Below are positions 1 to 7,620 of a DNA stretch of 12,801 nucleotides, in pieces. The translations under genes and the position numbers were made by a program. Each line of letters opens with the position of its first letter. Positions within the stretch are counted from its first letter, which is position 1. Origin of the DNA: Pseudomonadota bacterium (GTDB taxonomy: Bacteria; Desulfobacterota; Desulfobacteria; Desulfobacterales; Desulfobacteraceae); assembly GCA_018816605.1 (NCBI GenBank), contig JAHIVS010000541.1, positions 1 through 12,801 of the forward strand, in the 5' to 3' direction. A model generated the notes under the pieces. That model had not been told where the DNA came from and searched no databases. It saw only the letters and a program-made list of their open reading frames with translations.

Positions 1-813
1 ACCGGTGTCGGCATGCTGATCATGCCCTTTTTCATCAACTGGCTTTTAACCCGGCATGGGTGGCGGACCTCCTTTGGGATATTGGGGGGGATCATCCTTT
101 TCTGTGTCCTATCCCTATCCCAGCTATTGGTCCGGGACCCTGTCCAGAAAGGCCAGGCCATTGACAACGGCATCTGTCACGGATCGGAAAAACCCCAAAC
201 ACCCGAAGGGGGGCTTTCCTTTCAGCAAGCCGTTCGCACCCGGCAATTGTGGACGGTCTGCAGTGTCTATTTTATTATTCTTTTCTGTATTTATACGGTC
301 CTGATGCATATTGTCCAGCATGCCATTGATCTTGGCTTCCCCTCCACCATTGCCGCCGGAATATTGTCCACCATCGGCGGGGTGAGTATTAGCGGCAGAT
401 TTTTAATGGGCGGGGCAGGTGACAAAATAGGCGAGAAAACAGCCCTGTTGATCTGTCTTATCTGTTTACTGCTGGCCCTCTGCTGGCTGCAGGTGGTACA
501 AACCCTGGAGATGTTCTATCTGTTTGCAATCGTATACGGATTTGCCCATGGCGGTGTTTTTTCTCTGGTTTCACCCCTGATCGCCAGATTTTTCGGAACC
601 AGATCCCACGGCCTTCTTTTTGGTATCGTCATCTTCTGCAGCACCATCGGAGGGGCCATCGGCCCTTTCATGGCCGGATACATGTTCGATCTGACCGCAA
701 GCTACAAACTGTGTTTTTTAATTCTGGCAGTTTTGTGCACCCTTGCAATGGCATTGACGGCAACACTTAGCCCCATCGTTCTAAACCAGGAAAAAGCAGA
801 TGCATCCACCTGA
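1..813 (+). CDS. MFS transporter, C-terminal part (5' truncated by window edge)
   Basis: This is an inner-membrane secondary carrier of the major facilitator superfamily. The frame is open from base 1, so the visible ATG at 13 is not the start and about 270 C-terminal residues are shown. They contain roughly the last two thirds of a 12-helix protein. There is a hydrophobic pair near the left edge, then a charged cytoplasmic loop (roughly residues 40-75). Six further helices follow, with the MFS loop signature GRFLMGGAGDKIGEKTA, the counterpart of the GRxxDRxG motif in the C-terminal half. The helix after it contains YGFAHGGVFSLVSPLIARFFG and the penultimate segment GGAIGPFMAGYMFD, a layout seen in the oxalate/formate and monocarboxylate-like MFS branches. 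The substrate cannot be read from this fragment. The pqi genes begin 140 bp downstream on the same strand; co-transcription is possible but not shown. Confidence 0.85.
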   Translation, partial: TGVGMLIMPFFINWLLTRHGWRTSFGILGGIILFCVLSLSQLLVRDPVQKGQAIDNGICHGSEKPQTPEGGLSFQQAVRTRQLWTVCSVYFIILFCIYTVLMHIVQHAIDLGFPSTIAAGILSTIGGVSISGRFLMGGAGDKIGEKTALLICLICLLLALCWLQVVQTLEMFYLFAIVYGFAHGGVFSLVSPLIARFFGTRSHGLLFGIVIFCSTIGGAIGPFMAGYMFDLTASYKLCFLILAVLCTLAMALTATLSPIVLNQEKADAST

Positions 814-953
814 CAATATTCACCTGTCCCGCTTTCGTTCCCGTGATTTTTATTTTGAACGACCCCTTAATCCATTGAATTTTCAGGAATGGTATGCTAC
901 TGACAAATCTGAAACATGCACCCTCAATAGGACAATGAGAACAAACGGTCCCT

Positions 954-2267
954 ATGAATTTAAAAAGAGAAAAAGGGGGTTCCCATCCGGGGTCTGTGGA
1001 CGGGGAGTGGATTGCCTGCCACGAATGTGATCTTCTGCACATGCGCACACCTGTTCCTGAAGGGGGAAAAGCACTTTGCACAAGGTGCGGCGCTTTTTTA
1101 TACCAAAACATTCCCAACAGCATTGACAGGTCTCTGGCCCTATACCTGGCGGCTTTCATGCTGCTTATCATGGCCAATTGTTTTCCCTTTTTGTCCCTTG
1201 AAATCAGCGGGCGGTTTGTGGAAAATTATTTTTTGTCCGGAGCGATGATGCTATACCGCCAGGGAATGGGGGAGGTGGGACTTCTGGTGCTCGTCACCAG
1301 CGTGGTCTTCCCTTTCTTGACCATAACCGGCATGCTCTATGTATTATTGCCCATAAAATTTGGATATCGGCCCTGGCATATGGCCCCGGTATATCGTCGG
1401 GTGAAGGTGGTCAAACCCTGGAGTCTTGTGTCGGTATTCATGCTCGGGGTCCTGATCTCCTTTGTCAAGCTGCTGGATCTTGCCACCATCCTTCCGGGCA
1501 TTTCCATGTATTCGTTTATCGGACTCATGGTGGTAATGGCTGCAGCCCAGGCCAACCTGGACCCCTCCCCCATCTGGCAGGCGATGCCGGTGGAACACAG
1601 AAAAGACACCCCAGAGCCCGGGAAGACGGGAATAAAAAAACCGATCACCACCGCATTTGAATACAATTTGATCGGCTGCCATACCTGTGCCCTGCTCGTT
1701 CCGAATGCAAATGGTGACCCACACGGCCATGGCCATTGTCCCCGTTGCAACACCCCTGTTCACAGCCGCAAGGCCAACAGCTGTGAACGCACCTGGGCCC
1801 TTCTTTTTTCAGCCGGCCTGCTGTTTATCCCGGCCAATCTTTACCCGGTCATGACCGTGATTAAATTTGGGAAGGGATCCCCCAACACCATACTGGGGGG
1901 TGTCATTCACCTGATTGAGGGGGGAATGTGGATCCTGGCCCTTATCATTTTTTTTGCCAGTATCGTTATTCCGGTATTGAAAATATTTATTTTATCCTTT
2001 TTGCTTGTGTCCATTCAGAAGAAGACCCCCTGGCGCTCCCGGGACCGGAGTCTTTTATTTCGGATCACAGAAGTGGTGGGGGCATGGTCCATGGTGGATA
2101 TTTATGTGGTTGCCGTTATGGCCGGACTGGTCAATCTGGGTGCCCTGTCCACCATCCGCCCCGGTATGGGTGTAATTTTTTTTGGTGCTGTGGTGGTCAT
2201 TACGATGTTCGCAGCCCATAGCTTCGACCCCAGACTCATCTGGGATAACGCAGAAAGGTTAACATGA
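954..2267 (+). CDS. pqiA: PqiA-type paraquat-inducible membrane protein A
   Basis: This is the integral inner-membrane partner of the PqiB MCE protein, in a system that moves lipid between inner and outer membranes of Gram-negative bacteria. The 437-residue length matches E. coli PqiA (about 417), and the tandem architecture is clear. A zinc ribbon (C22-x2-C25, C42-x2-C45) is followed by about four helices (roughly 58-195). A second zinc ribbon (C232-x2-C235, C252-x2-C255) is followed by four more helices (roughly 280-420). Family hallmarks are visible: LGVLISFVKL in half one, LYLPAN-like FIPANLYPVM and SMVDIYVVAVM in half two, and SFDPRLIWD near the end. The ATG at 954 is the first start after an in-frame TGA at 936-938; its ribosome site is weak. 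The stop overlaps the pqiB start (ATGA), indicating translational coupling. Confidence 0.93.
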   Translation: MNLKREKGGSHPGSVDGEWIACHECDLLHMRTPVPEGGKALCTRCGAFLYQNIPNSIDRSLALYLAAFMLLIMANCFPFLSLEISGRFVENYFLSGAMMLYRQGMGEVGLLVLVTSVVFPFLTITGMLYVLLPIKFGYRPWHMAPVYRRVKVVKPWSLVSVFMLGVLISFVKLLDLATILPGISMYSFIGLMVVMAAAQANLDPSPIWQAMPVEHRKDTPEPGKTGIKKPITTAFEYNLIGCHTCALLVPNANGDPHGHGHCPRCNTPVHSRKANSCERTWALLFSAGLLFIPANLYPVMTVIKFGKGSPNTILGGVIHLIEGGMWILALIIFFASIVIPVLKIFILSFLLVSIQKKTPWRSRDRSLLFRITEVVGAWSMVDIYVVAVMAGLVNLGALSTIRPGMGVIFFGAVVVITMFAAHSFDPRLIWDNAERLT

Positions 2268-3949
2268 CAGATCTCCATAATGAATGCGGCCCTCCTGAAC
2301 CCTTTATCAAAAAAAAATCCGGGGTCTCCCTGGTGTGGCTGATTCCCCTGATAACAGCCCTGATTGGCGGCTGGCTCATTTTTAAAACAATTTCCGAAAA
2401 GGGTCCTGAGATTGAAATCTCCTTTAAGACTGCCGAAGGAATAGAGGCCGGAAAAACCAAAATCAAATACAAGGAGATCGACATTGGTGTGGTGACCTCG
2501 GTGGGATTTGGCCAGGATTTTTCCAATGTCATCCTCAAGGCTGCCATGGAAAAAGGGGCAGAAACATTCCTTGGGAGCGGCGCCCGGTTCTGGGTGGTAA
2601 AACCCCGTCTGTCCCTGCGCGGGGCCTCGGGGCTCAACACCTTGTTCTCAGGATCCTATATTGAGATAGAGCCCGGTCAGGGACCTGGTCAGAATTACTT
2701 CAAAGGGCTTGATAAACCCCCGGTCATCCAGGCGGATGTCGCCGGGACAAAGGTCATGCTGGTTACGGACAAATTAAGCTCCATTGACACAGGCTCTCCT
2801 GTTTACTACCAGGGAATTCTGGCAGGAGAGATCCTTGGCTGGGAACTTGGCAATGATCAGAAAACTATTTTTATCCATGCCTTTGTCAAAGCCCCCTATC
2901 ACAACCTTGTAAAAAGCAATACCCGGTTCTGGAACATCAGCGGGATCGACCTTTCCATGGGAGCCGAAGGGGTCACCATGCGCACGGAATCCCTGGCATC
3001 CCTTCTCTACGGCGGGATTGCCTTTGAAACCCCGGACACATCCGAGCAGGTAAAGGACAAAACCGACGGCCTGGCCTTCACCCTTTTTGACAATTACAAG
3101 GCCATCCATGATGCCTCGTTTATAAAAAAAGTGACCTGTATTCTCTTTTTTGATGAGTCTGTCAGGGGACTTCAACAGGGTGCTCCGGTAGAATTCAAGG
3201 GAATAAAGGTCGGCCTTGTAAAACAGATCCGTTTAAAATTTGACAGCCATGACGCCACCTTCAGAATTCCCGTTCTGGTGGAGATCGACCCAGAACGCTT
3301 TCTTTCGGAAGATGACCCGGAGGGGATCTCTCCTTTTGAGGCCTTGAATACCCTTATCGACCAGGGACTCAGGGCAAGGCTGCAAATCGGCAGTCTGCTT
3401 ACCGGCCAATTGTTTGTTGAGCTGGATATGCATCCGGGCACTCCGGTCAGAATGGTCAATGGCAAAGGTCCCTTTCCGGAACTGCCCACCCTCCCGGCCG
3501 ACCTGGCCCAGATAACCACCTCCGCCAAAAATATCCTGGCAAAGATGGAAAAACTGGACATGGAAAAAATCGGCTCGGAGCTTTTGAGTACCCTTGAAGG
3601 AAGCACCAAGCTGGTCAACAGCCGGGAGATTTCAGATGCAGTGAACGATTTCAGGGCATCCCTGGCCCTGTTAAAACAAATTTTAACCAAACTGGATCAA
3701 CGGATAGATCCCATTGCCATGAATTTGGAAAATGCCATAGGCGCAGGGCATGACACCCTGAAAAGCGCAAAGACGACATTGGGGCTGATGGACGAAGTTC
3801 TCAACGCCAACTCCCCCCTTCAATACAACGTTATTGAGTTGACGTCCGAATTGAGCGAAATGGCCCGTTCCATCCGCATTCTTGTGGATATGCTCGAAAG
3901 AAATCCCAATGCCGTCATTTTCGGCAAAAAACCATCAGGAGAAAAATAA
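2264..3949 (+). CDS. pqiB: PqiB-type MCE domain lipid transport protein
   Basis: This protein is anchored in the inner membrane and has a periplasmic MCE tube. In E. coli the hexamer of this family spans the periplasm as a lipid conduit. The 561 residues hold a short basic cytoplasmic start, one helix at about 22-42 (LVWLIPLITALIGGWLIF), and then three MCE repeats. The first is at about 47-140 (contains GIEAGKTKIKYKEIDIGVV), the second at about 162-260 (GSPVYYQGILAGEILGW) and the third at about 289-400 (GAPVEFKGIKVGLVKQI). A long helical tail (about 430-550) follows, containing LERNPNAVIFGKK, the conserved end of PqiB proteins. Length and domain count match E. coli PqiB (about 546 residues, three MCE domains) rather than single-MCE MlaD. 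The ribosome site is GAAAGG just upstream. It overlaps pqiA by 4 nt and pqiC by 1 nt. Confidence 0.95.
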   Translation: MTDLHNECGPPEPFIKKKSGVSLVWLIPLITALIGGWLIFKTISEKGPEIEISFKTAEGIEAGKTKIKYKEIDIGVVTSVGFGQDFSNVILKAAMEKGAETFLGSGARFWVVKPRLSLRGASGLNTLFSGSYIEIEPGQGPGQNYFKGLDKPPVIQADVAGTKVMLVTDKLSSIDTGSPVYYQGILAGEILGWELGNDQKTIFIHAFVKAPYHNLVKSNTRFWNISGIDLSMGAEGVTMRTESLASLLYGGIAFETPDTSEQVKDKTDGLAFTLFDNYKAIHDASFIKKVTCILFFDESVRGLQQGAPVEFKGIKVGLVKQIRLKFDSHDATFRIPVLVEIDPERFLSEDDPEGISPFEALNTLIDQGLRARLQIGSLLTGQLFVELDMHPGTPVRMVNGKGPFPELPTLPADLAQITTSAKNILAKMEKLDMEKIGSELLSTLEGSTKLVNSREISDAVNDFRASLALLKQILTKLDQRIDPIAMNLENAIGAGHDTLKSAKTTLGLMDEVLNANSPLQYNVIELTSELSEMARSIRILVDMLERNPNAVIFGKKPSGEK

Positions 3950-4593
3950 TGGCGCGTTTATTGTCAGGACTTCACCAAGGGGTTCTTCTGCTGGTGGCAG
4001 GGTGGCTCCTGTCCGGCTGTCTGGGGGTAAATCCGGTCACTCCCACCCAATTTTATGTCCTGAACCCCATGGACCATGATCCAGGTTTTGTAGAAAAAAC
4101 ACAGGCTTCCTTCCCATTGTCAGTGGAAATTGCCTCCCTTCATCTGCCCCAGTACCTGGAAAAACCCCAGATTATTACCAGAAGCCATCAAAATCGGCTG
4201 GAAATAGCAGAATACCACCAATGGGGAGGAAATCTCCGGAAAAACATGATCCGGGTGCTTGCCCAGAATATGTCACAGCTCCTTGCCTCCCCCAACATTT
4301 CCATGGCCCCCTTTCGACCGTTGCCCCCCCCTGACTTTCGCATTAATGTGGAGGTGATGCAGTTTGAGTCGGATGACCGGGGCCGGATACATTTTTCTGC
4401 CCAATGGAGACTCTCCCGGGGAAAGGACGGCAAACTGCTGACCACCCGGATGGAAAATCTAAAAAGTCCTGTACCCGACACCCTGCCGGACTTTGACCGC
4501 ATTGTTTTTGTCATGGGCGAGTTATTGGGTGATTTTTCCCATCTAATTGCCAGGGAGATACTGGACCAATCCGCCAGGCCCCCTTCCCCGTGA
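3949..4593 (+). CDS. pqiC: PqiC-type outer-membrane lipoprotein (ABC transport auxiliary, DUF330)
   Basis: This is the lipoprotein component of the Pqi system, expected to sit at the outer membrane and dock with the distal end of the PqiB tube. A signal peptide (MARLLSGLHQ, then a hydrophobic core) ends in a lipobox LLSGC with the acylated cysteine at residue 24. The mature protein begins with the family hallmark TPTQFYVLNP, continues through the domain with YHQWGGNLRKNMIRVLAQNM, and closes with the helix LLGDFSHLIAREIL, matching the ABC_trans_aux (PF03886/DUF330) layout. The length of 214 is typical (E. coli PqiC is about 187). The start is at a TAATG overlap with pqiB and has a strong AGGAG ribosome site. 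It is convergent with the next gene, with 8 bp between the stops and no room for a separate terminator. Confidence 0.9.
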   Translation: MARLLSGLHQGVLLLVAGWLLSGCLGVNPVTPTQFYVLNPMDHDPGFVEKTQASFPLSVEIASLHLPQYLEKPQIITRSHQNRLEIAEYHQWGGNLRKNMIRVLAQNMSQLLASPNISMAPFRPLPPPDFRINVEVMQFESDDRGRIHFSAQWRLSRGKDGKLLTTRMENLKSPVPDTLPDFDRIVFVMGELLGDFSHLIAREILDQSARPPSP

Positions 4594-4601
4594 AGAAAGT
4601 G

Positions 4602-5009
4602 TTAGGGTTTGCATATGCCGCAGGGTTTATAGCCGGCCTGGACCGCCTCTTTTCCGGTGGGGAAAAAAGTGGTGCAGTTTTTCCCCGTTGCGTACGGGCA
4701 TTGGTTATTGTGAAAAATACCAGAGACGGTATTGCCCACAAACTCATGGCTGTCGTCGGTTAAAACCGCAGCTTCGCCAGACGGAACCGGTAGGGGGGTG
4801 TCATCCATACCATCACCCTTCACGCCATCACCCGGATCATTGCTCTTTATTGATATTTCTTCCTTATTTAAATAAAGGGCCAGGCATCCGCCCAGTATAA
4901 GCATCGCCGGGATCAGACTTTTCAAAAGAGAAAAAAAAGCCGAGGGAAAGGCTGAAAAACAAAAAAAGCCAAAGACAATGGATAGAGCGCCGCCGATAAT
5001 TTTTTTCAT
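4602..5009 (-). CDS. Small membrane-anchored protein with Ada-like zinc-binding C-terminal domain
   Basis: The specific function is not known to me. The 135 residues split into three parts. Two hydrophobic segments lie at about 5-26 and 31-47. A polar linker rich in Asp, Gly and Pro spans 50-85. A compact C-terminal domain from about 89 begins FVGNTVSGIFH and carries C104, C112, C130 and C133. The pattern FVGN...FH...C...F...EA...AGYKPCGIC strongly resembles the metal-binding domain of Ada-type proteins (PF02805), a fold also found alone or fused to nucleases in many bacteria. There is no methyltransferase or nuclease domain here. The start is well supported: AGGAG lies 6 nt before the ATG at 5009. 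It is divergent from the thiol-redox genes and convergent with pqiC. Zinc binding by the C-terminus is inferred from the motif only. Confidence 0.75.
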   Translation of the reverse strand: MKKIIGGALSIVFGFFCFSAFPSAFFSLLKSLIPAMLILGGCLALYLNKEEISIKSNDPGDGVKGDGMDDTPLPVPSGEAAVLTDDSHEFVGNTVSGIFHNNQCPYATGKNCTTFFPTGKEAVQAGYKPCGICKP

Positions 5010-5444
5010 GGATAAACTCCTTTGGGTAATCCAATATAAGTGTTCGGAAAGAATACGGGCTTATGCTTTTATCATTAGTGTTATTTGAAGACGATTGTCA
5101 AGGAATTGAGTCCGCAATTATTGGGACCCAATGCATATGATACCTTGTCAGGATAAATTTCAAATCTGCCGTCACAAAAAAAATCCCCATGATCCGCTTC
5201 TTCAAATCCGAAGTTGAGTCAATTTGGATTATGGTGGAAAATACTTTCCAGATATTTATCAAACCTTAGTTTGGTGCATGGCTTCCCGGATGGTAAGTTC
5301 CGGTATCCTGGTCCTTATTGCCGGCAGCATTGCTTTTTTTTAATATGCACTTTCCAGACCCTGTCTAACCATTTGGTAATCTGAATGTTCTTGACAAACC
5401 CACTGGTTTTACGTTAGCTAAACCGGGAAATATGGGAATTTACA
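5010..5444. other. Intergenic region with clustered short hairpins between divergent genes
   Basis: No convincing gene is visible in this 435-bp stretch. It holds the divergent starts of the 4602-5009 gene (left) and the 5445 gene (right). A cluster of inverted repeats is visible. At 5205-5230, AATCCGAA pairs with TTTGGATT with one G-U. At 5235-5250 there is a perfect TGGAAA/TTTCCA stem with a 4-nt loop, at 5260-5273 CAAAC/GTTTG with a 4-nt loop, and at 5286-5303 CCGGA/TCCGG with an 8-nt loop. An 8-T run lies at 5334-5341 but lacks a good stem directly before it. A TTGACA at 5391-5396 could be a -35 element for the rightward genes, but no good -10 follows at the right spacing. Two short open stretches (from 5190 and 5278) are too short and unsupported to call. 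Confidence 0.5.
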
Positions 5445-5858
5445 ATGAAAAATAAATTTTACACCACCTTCGGGGCACTCCTTTTCACAGGACTTCTCCT
5501 GTTTGGGGCTGTCTGTTCAGGGGGAAACAGTCCGGACGTGACAGACCGTCTGTGTTACCGGGCAAGCGGCCTCCCCCCGGGGCCGGACGTCTCTTTTTTA
5601 CCCGGTGCGTACAAGGTGTATGATGGAAAAATGCCTTGTTCTGCACCCCCCGGCAAGGGGGTCTGCTGCACAAAAAGACCCTGCAACACCAAGACGGCAC
5701 CCTTTTTGAACACCCATTTTCAAAACCCGCCTGTGCCGCTTATGGTTACAGTACAAAAACCACAGGACAGGAACAACCTGCCGGGTCCTGCGCCTGCCCC
5801 TCACTACGCCATACCCGCCGTTCCAATTTATACCCTTACCCGATCCTATCGCTGTTAG
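5445..5858 (+). CDS. Cysteine- and proline-rich exported protein of unknown function
   Basis: I do not recognise this 137-residue protein. It starts with a clear Sec-type signal: MKNKF followed by a hydrophobic core (about 8-22) ending GAVCSGG. C24 is not in a canonical lipobox, because Val rather than Ala, Gly or Ser precedes it, so secretion or atypical lipidation are both possible. Outside the signal region there are six cysteines (C37, C65, C74, C75, C80, C137), clustered around PCSAPPGKGVCCTKRPC. The C-terminal third is Pro-rich (PGPAPAPHYAIPAVP), and the protein ends in Cys. It is the first gene of the rightward run and lies 118 bp before dsbB. An exported protein with many cysteines next to disulfide-forming enzymes could be one of their substrates; that is inference from position. 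The ribosome site (GGGA) is weak, so the coding status is likely but not certain. Confidence 0.6.
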   Translation: MKNKFYTTFGALLFTGLLLFGAVCSGGNSPDVTDRLCYRASGLPPGPDVSFLPGAYKVYDGKMPCSAPPGKGVCCTKRPCNTKTAPFLNTHFQNPPVPLMVTVQKPQDRNNLPGPAPAPHYAIPAVPIYTLTRSYRC

Positions 5859-5976
5859 CCTTTGTTTTTCTCAAAGCGACTGCCATCCGGGGCCATCCGT
5901 AACCTCACGGGCGCACATCCCCCGGAGATAAGCCCCGGCCCCGTGTAAACCGCACCTATAATAAAGAGTTAAACCA

Positions 5977-6414
5977 ATGTCCCAACAAGCGCAATTGTCC
6001 GATGAAAACTGGACCCTTCTTTTTTTAACCTGGATGATCGTCACCGCAGCCACACTGGGAAGCCTGTTTTTCAGCCATGTAATGGCATTTGCCCCCTGTG
6101 TTCTGTGCTGGTACCAGAGGATTTGCCTGTTTCCCCTGGTCCTTATCCTGGCAACGGGGCTTTTCCCCTTTGACAAACGTGTTGTAAACTATTCGCTGCC
6201 CCTGGCAATTGCAGGCTGGTTCACTGCACTCTATCATAATTTGCTCTACTCAAAAATTATCCCCCAGGAGCTACAACCCTGCAGCCAGGGGGTCTCCTGT
6301 ACGGAAAAATACATCGACCTGTTTGGGTTTCTGACCATCCCCATGCTGTCGCTGCTTGGCTTTTCAACCATTATAACCCTTTTATTTCTGTTAAAGAAAA
6401 GGACATCCAGATGA
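5977..6414 (+). CDS. dsbB: DsbB/BdbC-family disulfide bond formation membrane protein
   Basis: This inner-membrane quinone-linked oxidase re-oxidises a DsbA-type partner. The 145-residue protein has four hydrophobic helices (about 12-33, 45-63, 70-85, 107-136). The N-terminal redox pair lies in the family motif C41-VLC44-WYQR just after helix one. The second pair, C92 and C98 in the loop QPCSQGVSC, lies between helices three and four. This is the DsbB/BdbC arrangement (PF02600), and the compact length and short C92-x5-C98 loop resemble BdbC more than E. coli DsbB (176 residues). All four catalytic cysteines are present. The start is preceded by AAAGAG. The stop overlaps the dsbA-like start by 4 nt (ATGA), so the pair is probably translated together. 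In an anaerobe the electron sink would be menaquinone; that is inferred, not seen. Confidence 0.92.
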   Translation: MSQQAQLSDENWTLLFLTWMIVTAATLGSLFFSHVMAFAPCVLCWYQRICLFPLVLILATGLFPFDKRVVNYSLPLAIAGWFTALYHNLLYSKIIPQELQPCSQGVSCTEKYIDLFGFLTIPMLSLLGFSTIITLLFLLKKRTSR

Positions 6415-7058
6415 AATATAAAATATTTGCAGGCACCTGCCTGGCATTGATTGGTATCTTTCTGGCCACCAGTTTTTATTACAAAGCCCAACAGGCCGAA
6501 CAATATGACGCTATGGCCAAAAACAATCTATCCACCTTTGTAAAGGCGTATTCCCAGACACTTGGCAATGCCGATGCAAAGGTTGTACTGGTCGAATTCA
6601 TGGACCCGGCCTGTGAAACCTGTGCCGCGTTTTCACCCATTGTTAAACAAATGATGGCAGAAAATCCCGGCAAAATAAAATTGGTTCTTCGGTATGCCCC
6701 CTTCCATGACGGGGCAGACTATTTTGTAAAAATTCTTGAAGCTGCCAAAAACCAGGGAAAATACTGGGAAACGCTTGAGGTGATGTTCAACTCCCAGTCG
6801 GAGTGGGCCAGCCATCATGACCCCCAGCCCCAGAAAATCTGGCAGTTTCTTCCCGCAGCCGGGCTTGACCTGGAGCGGATCAAACAGGAGATGCATGACC
6901 CGGAAATTGCCAAACGCATAGAACAGGATCTTGCCGATGCCAACACCCTGAATGTCCGGAAAACCCCGGGCTTTTTTGTCAACGGCAGACCCCTGGAGAC
7001 ATTTGGTGCCAAACAATTATATCAATTGATTCAATCGGAAATAAAGGCAAACTATTAA
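6411..7058 (+). CDS. DsbA-family membrane-anchored thiol-disulfide oxidoreductase
   Basis: This protein is predicted to be a periplasmic disulfide donor tethered by one N-terminal helix (about 4-22) or an uncleaved signal. A thioredoxin-fold domain from about 55 to the end carries the active site C68-ETC71 in FMDPACETCAAFSP. The conserved Tyr-Ala-Pro region is RYAPFHDGADYF (94-105), and the cis-proline is P186 in KTPGFFVNGRPL. These features match the thioredoxin-like DsbA family (PF13462, seen in BdbD and DsbG-like proteins) rather than classical E. coli DsbA. The 215 residues include the helical insertion (about 105-175). An AAAGGA ribosome site and the overlap with dsbB support the start. 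Pairing with the adjacent DsbB is the natural reading. Whether it oxidises broadly or serves one client, such as the Cys-rich protein at 5445, cannot be told from sequence. Confidence 0.92.
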   Translation: MKYKIFAGTCLALIGIFLATSFYYKAQQAEQYDAMAKNNLSTFVKAYSQTLGNADAKVVLVEFMDPACETCAAFSPIVKQMMAENPGKIKLVLRYAPFHDGADYFVKILEAAKNQGKYWETLEVMFNSQSEWASHHDPQPQKIWQFLPAAGLDLERIKQEMHDPEIAKRIEQDLADANTLNVRKTPGFFVNGRPLETFGAKQLYQLIQSEIKANY

Positions 7059-7109
7059 CCCAATGGGCCTTTATACGGCATGGTAATTGTTTAGAGGAGA
7101 TCTGTTTCC

Positions 7110-7616
7110 ATGAAAACAGTGTTGCGTTTTGCCCTGATAAGTTGCCTGTTCCTGACCATTCTGGCCTGTGGACAGAAGCCGGCGGCCGTGAATGTCGGTG
7201 ATCCGGCACCGGATTTTTCCCTGAAGGACCTGGAAGGTAAAACATGGGTTCTTTCTGAATTAAAAGGACAGGTGGTTTTCATCAATTTCTGGGCAACCTG
7301 GTGCCCCCCCTGTATGAAAGAACTGCCCTCAATGCAGAAACTGTATGAAACCCTGCCCGGTGAGCGCTTCAAAATGCTGGCAGTTCTGAGCAATGACAAG
7401 CCTGCCGTGGCAAACTTCATTGCCAAGCAGAATGGGTTTACCATGCCGATTCTGGATGATTCCCAGCAGCTTGTCGGGTCTAAATACGCCATAACAGGCC
7501 TGCCCGAAACCTTTATCGTGGACAAACAGGGAATCGTCCGGGAAAAAGTAATCGGCCCTGCTAAATGGGACAGCCCGGGTTCCGTACAAATGATATCAAA
7601 CCTGACCAACCAATAA
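7110..7616 (+). CDS. TlpA/ResA-family thioredoxin-like lipoprotein
   Basis: This is a lipid-anchored periplasmic thiol-disulfide oxidoreductase, usually reducing in this family (for example cytochrome c maturation or repair of other thiol proteins). A lipoprotein signal ends TILAC, with C20 the acylated residue, followed by a Gly-Gln-Lys linker. The AhpC/TSA-Redoxin fold begins VGDPAPDFSLKDLEGK and carries the active site C65-PPC68 in NFWATWCPPCMKELP. The cis-proline motif is GLPETFIVDKQG. The length of 168 is typical. A strong GAGGAG lies 10 nt upstream of the ATG. The gene follows dsbA by 51 nt and precedes the CXXC peptide gene by only 4 nt. A family member of this type needs electrons from a membrane donor such as CcdA, yet none is encoded here; the polyferredoxin downstream is the obvious candidate. 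Confidence 0.93.
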   Translation: MKTVLRFALISCLFLTILACGQKPAAVNVGDPAPDFSLKDLEGKTWVLSELKGQVVFINFWATWCPPCMKELPSMQKLYETLPGERFKMLAVLSNDKPAVANFIAKQNGFTMPILDDSQQLVGSKYAITGLPETFIVDKQGIVREKVIGPAKWDSPGSVQMISNLTNQ

Positions 7617-7620
7617 AAAC

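Noticed and set aside
800..1030. Plus-strand frame between the MFS gene and pqiA
   Set aside because: It runs into the start of pqiA in another frame, has no ribosome site and resembles no known family. The MFS-pqiA gap is treated as non-coding.
3172..3690. 172-codon open frame on the minus strand inside pqiB
   Set aside because: It is antisense to a clearly conserved MCE coding region, and its Ser/Arg-rich translation has no recognisable domain. It is a shadow frame.
5334..5341. T8 tract as an intrinsic terminator
   Set aside because: The preceding bases contain only short or palindromic GCCGGC pairing and no continuous stem ending at the T-run.
5957..5962. TATAAT just before dsbB, as a -10 promoter element
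   Set aside because: No acceptable -35 sequence lies about 17 bp upstream; one hexamer match is expected by chance.
7091..7609. 172-codon minus-strand frame opposite the TlpA-type gene
   Set aside because: The plus strand encodes a lipobox, WCPPC and cis-Pro motif in the right order; the antisense frame shows nothing coherent.
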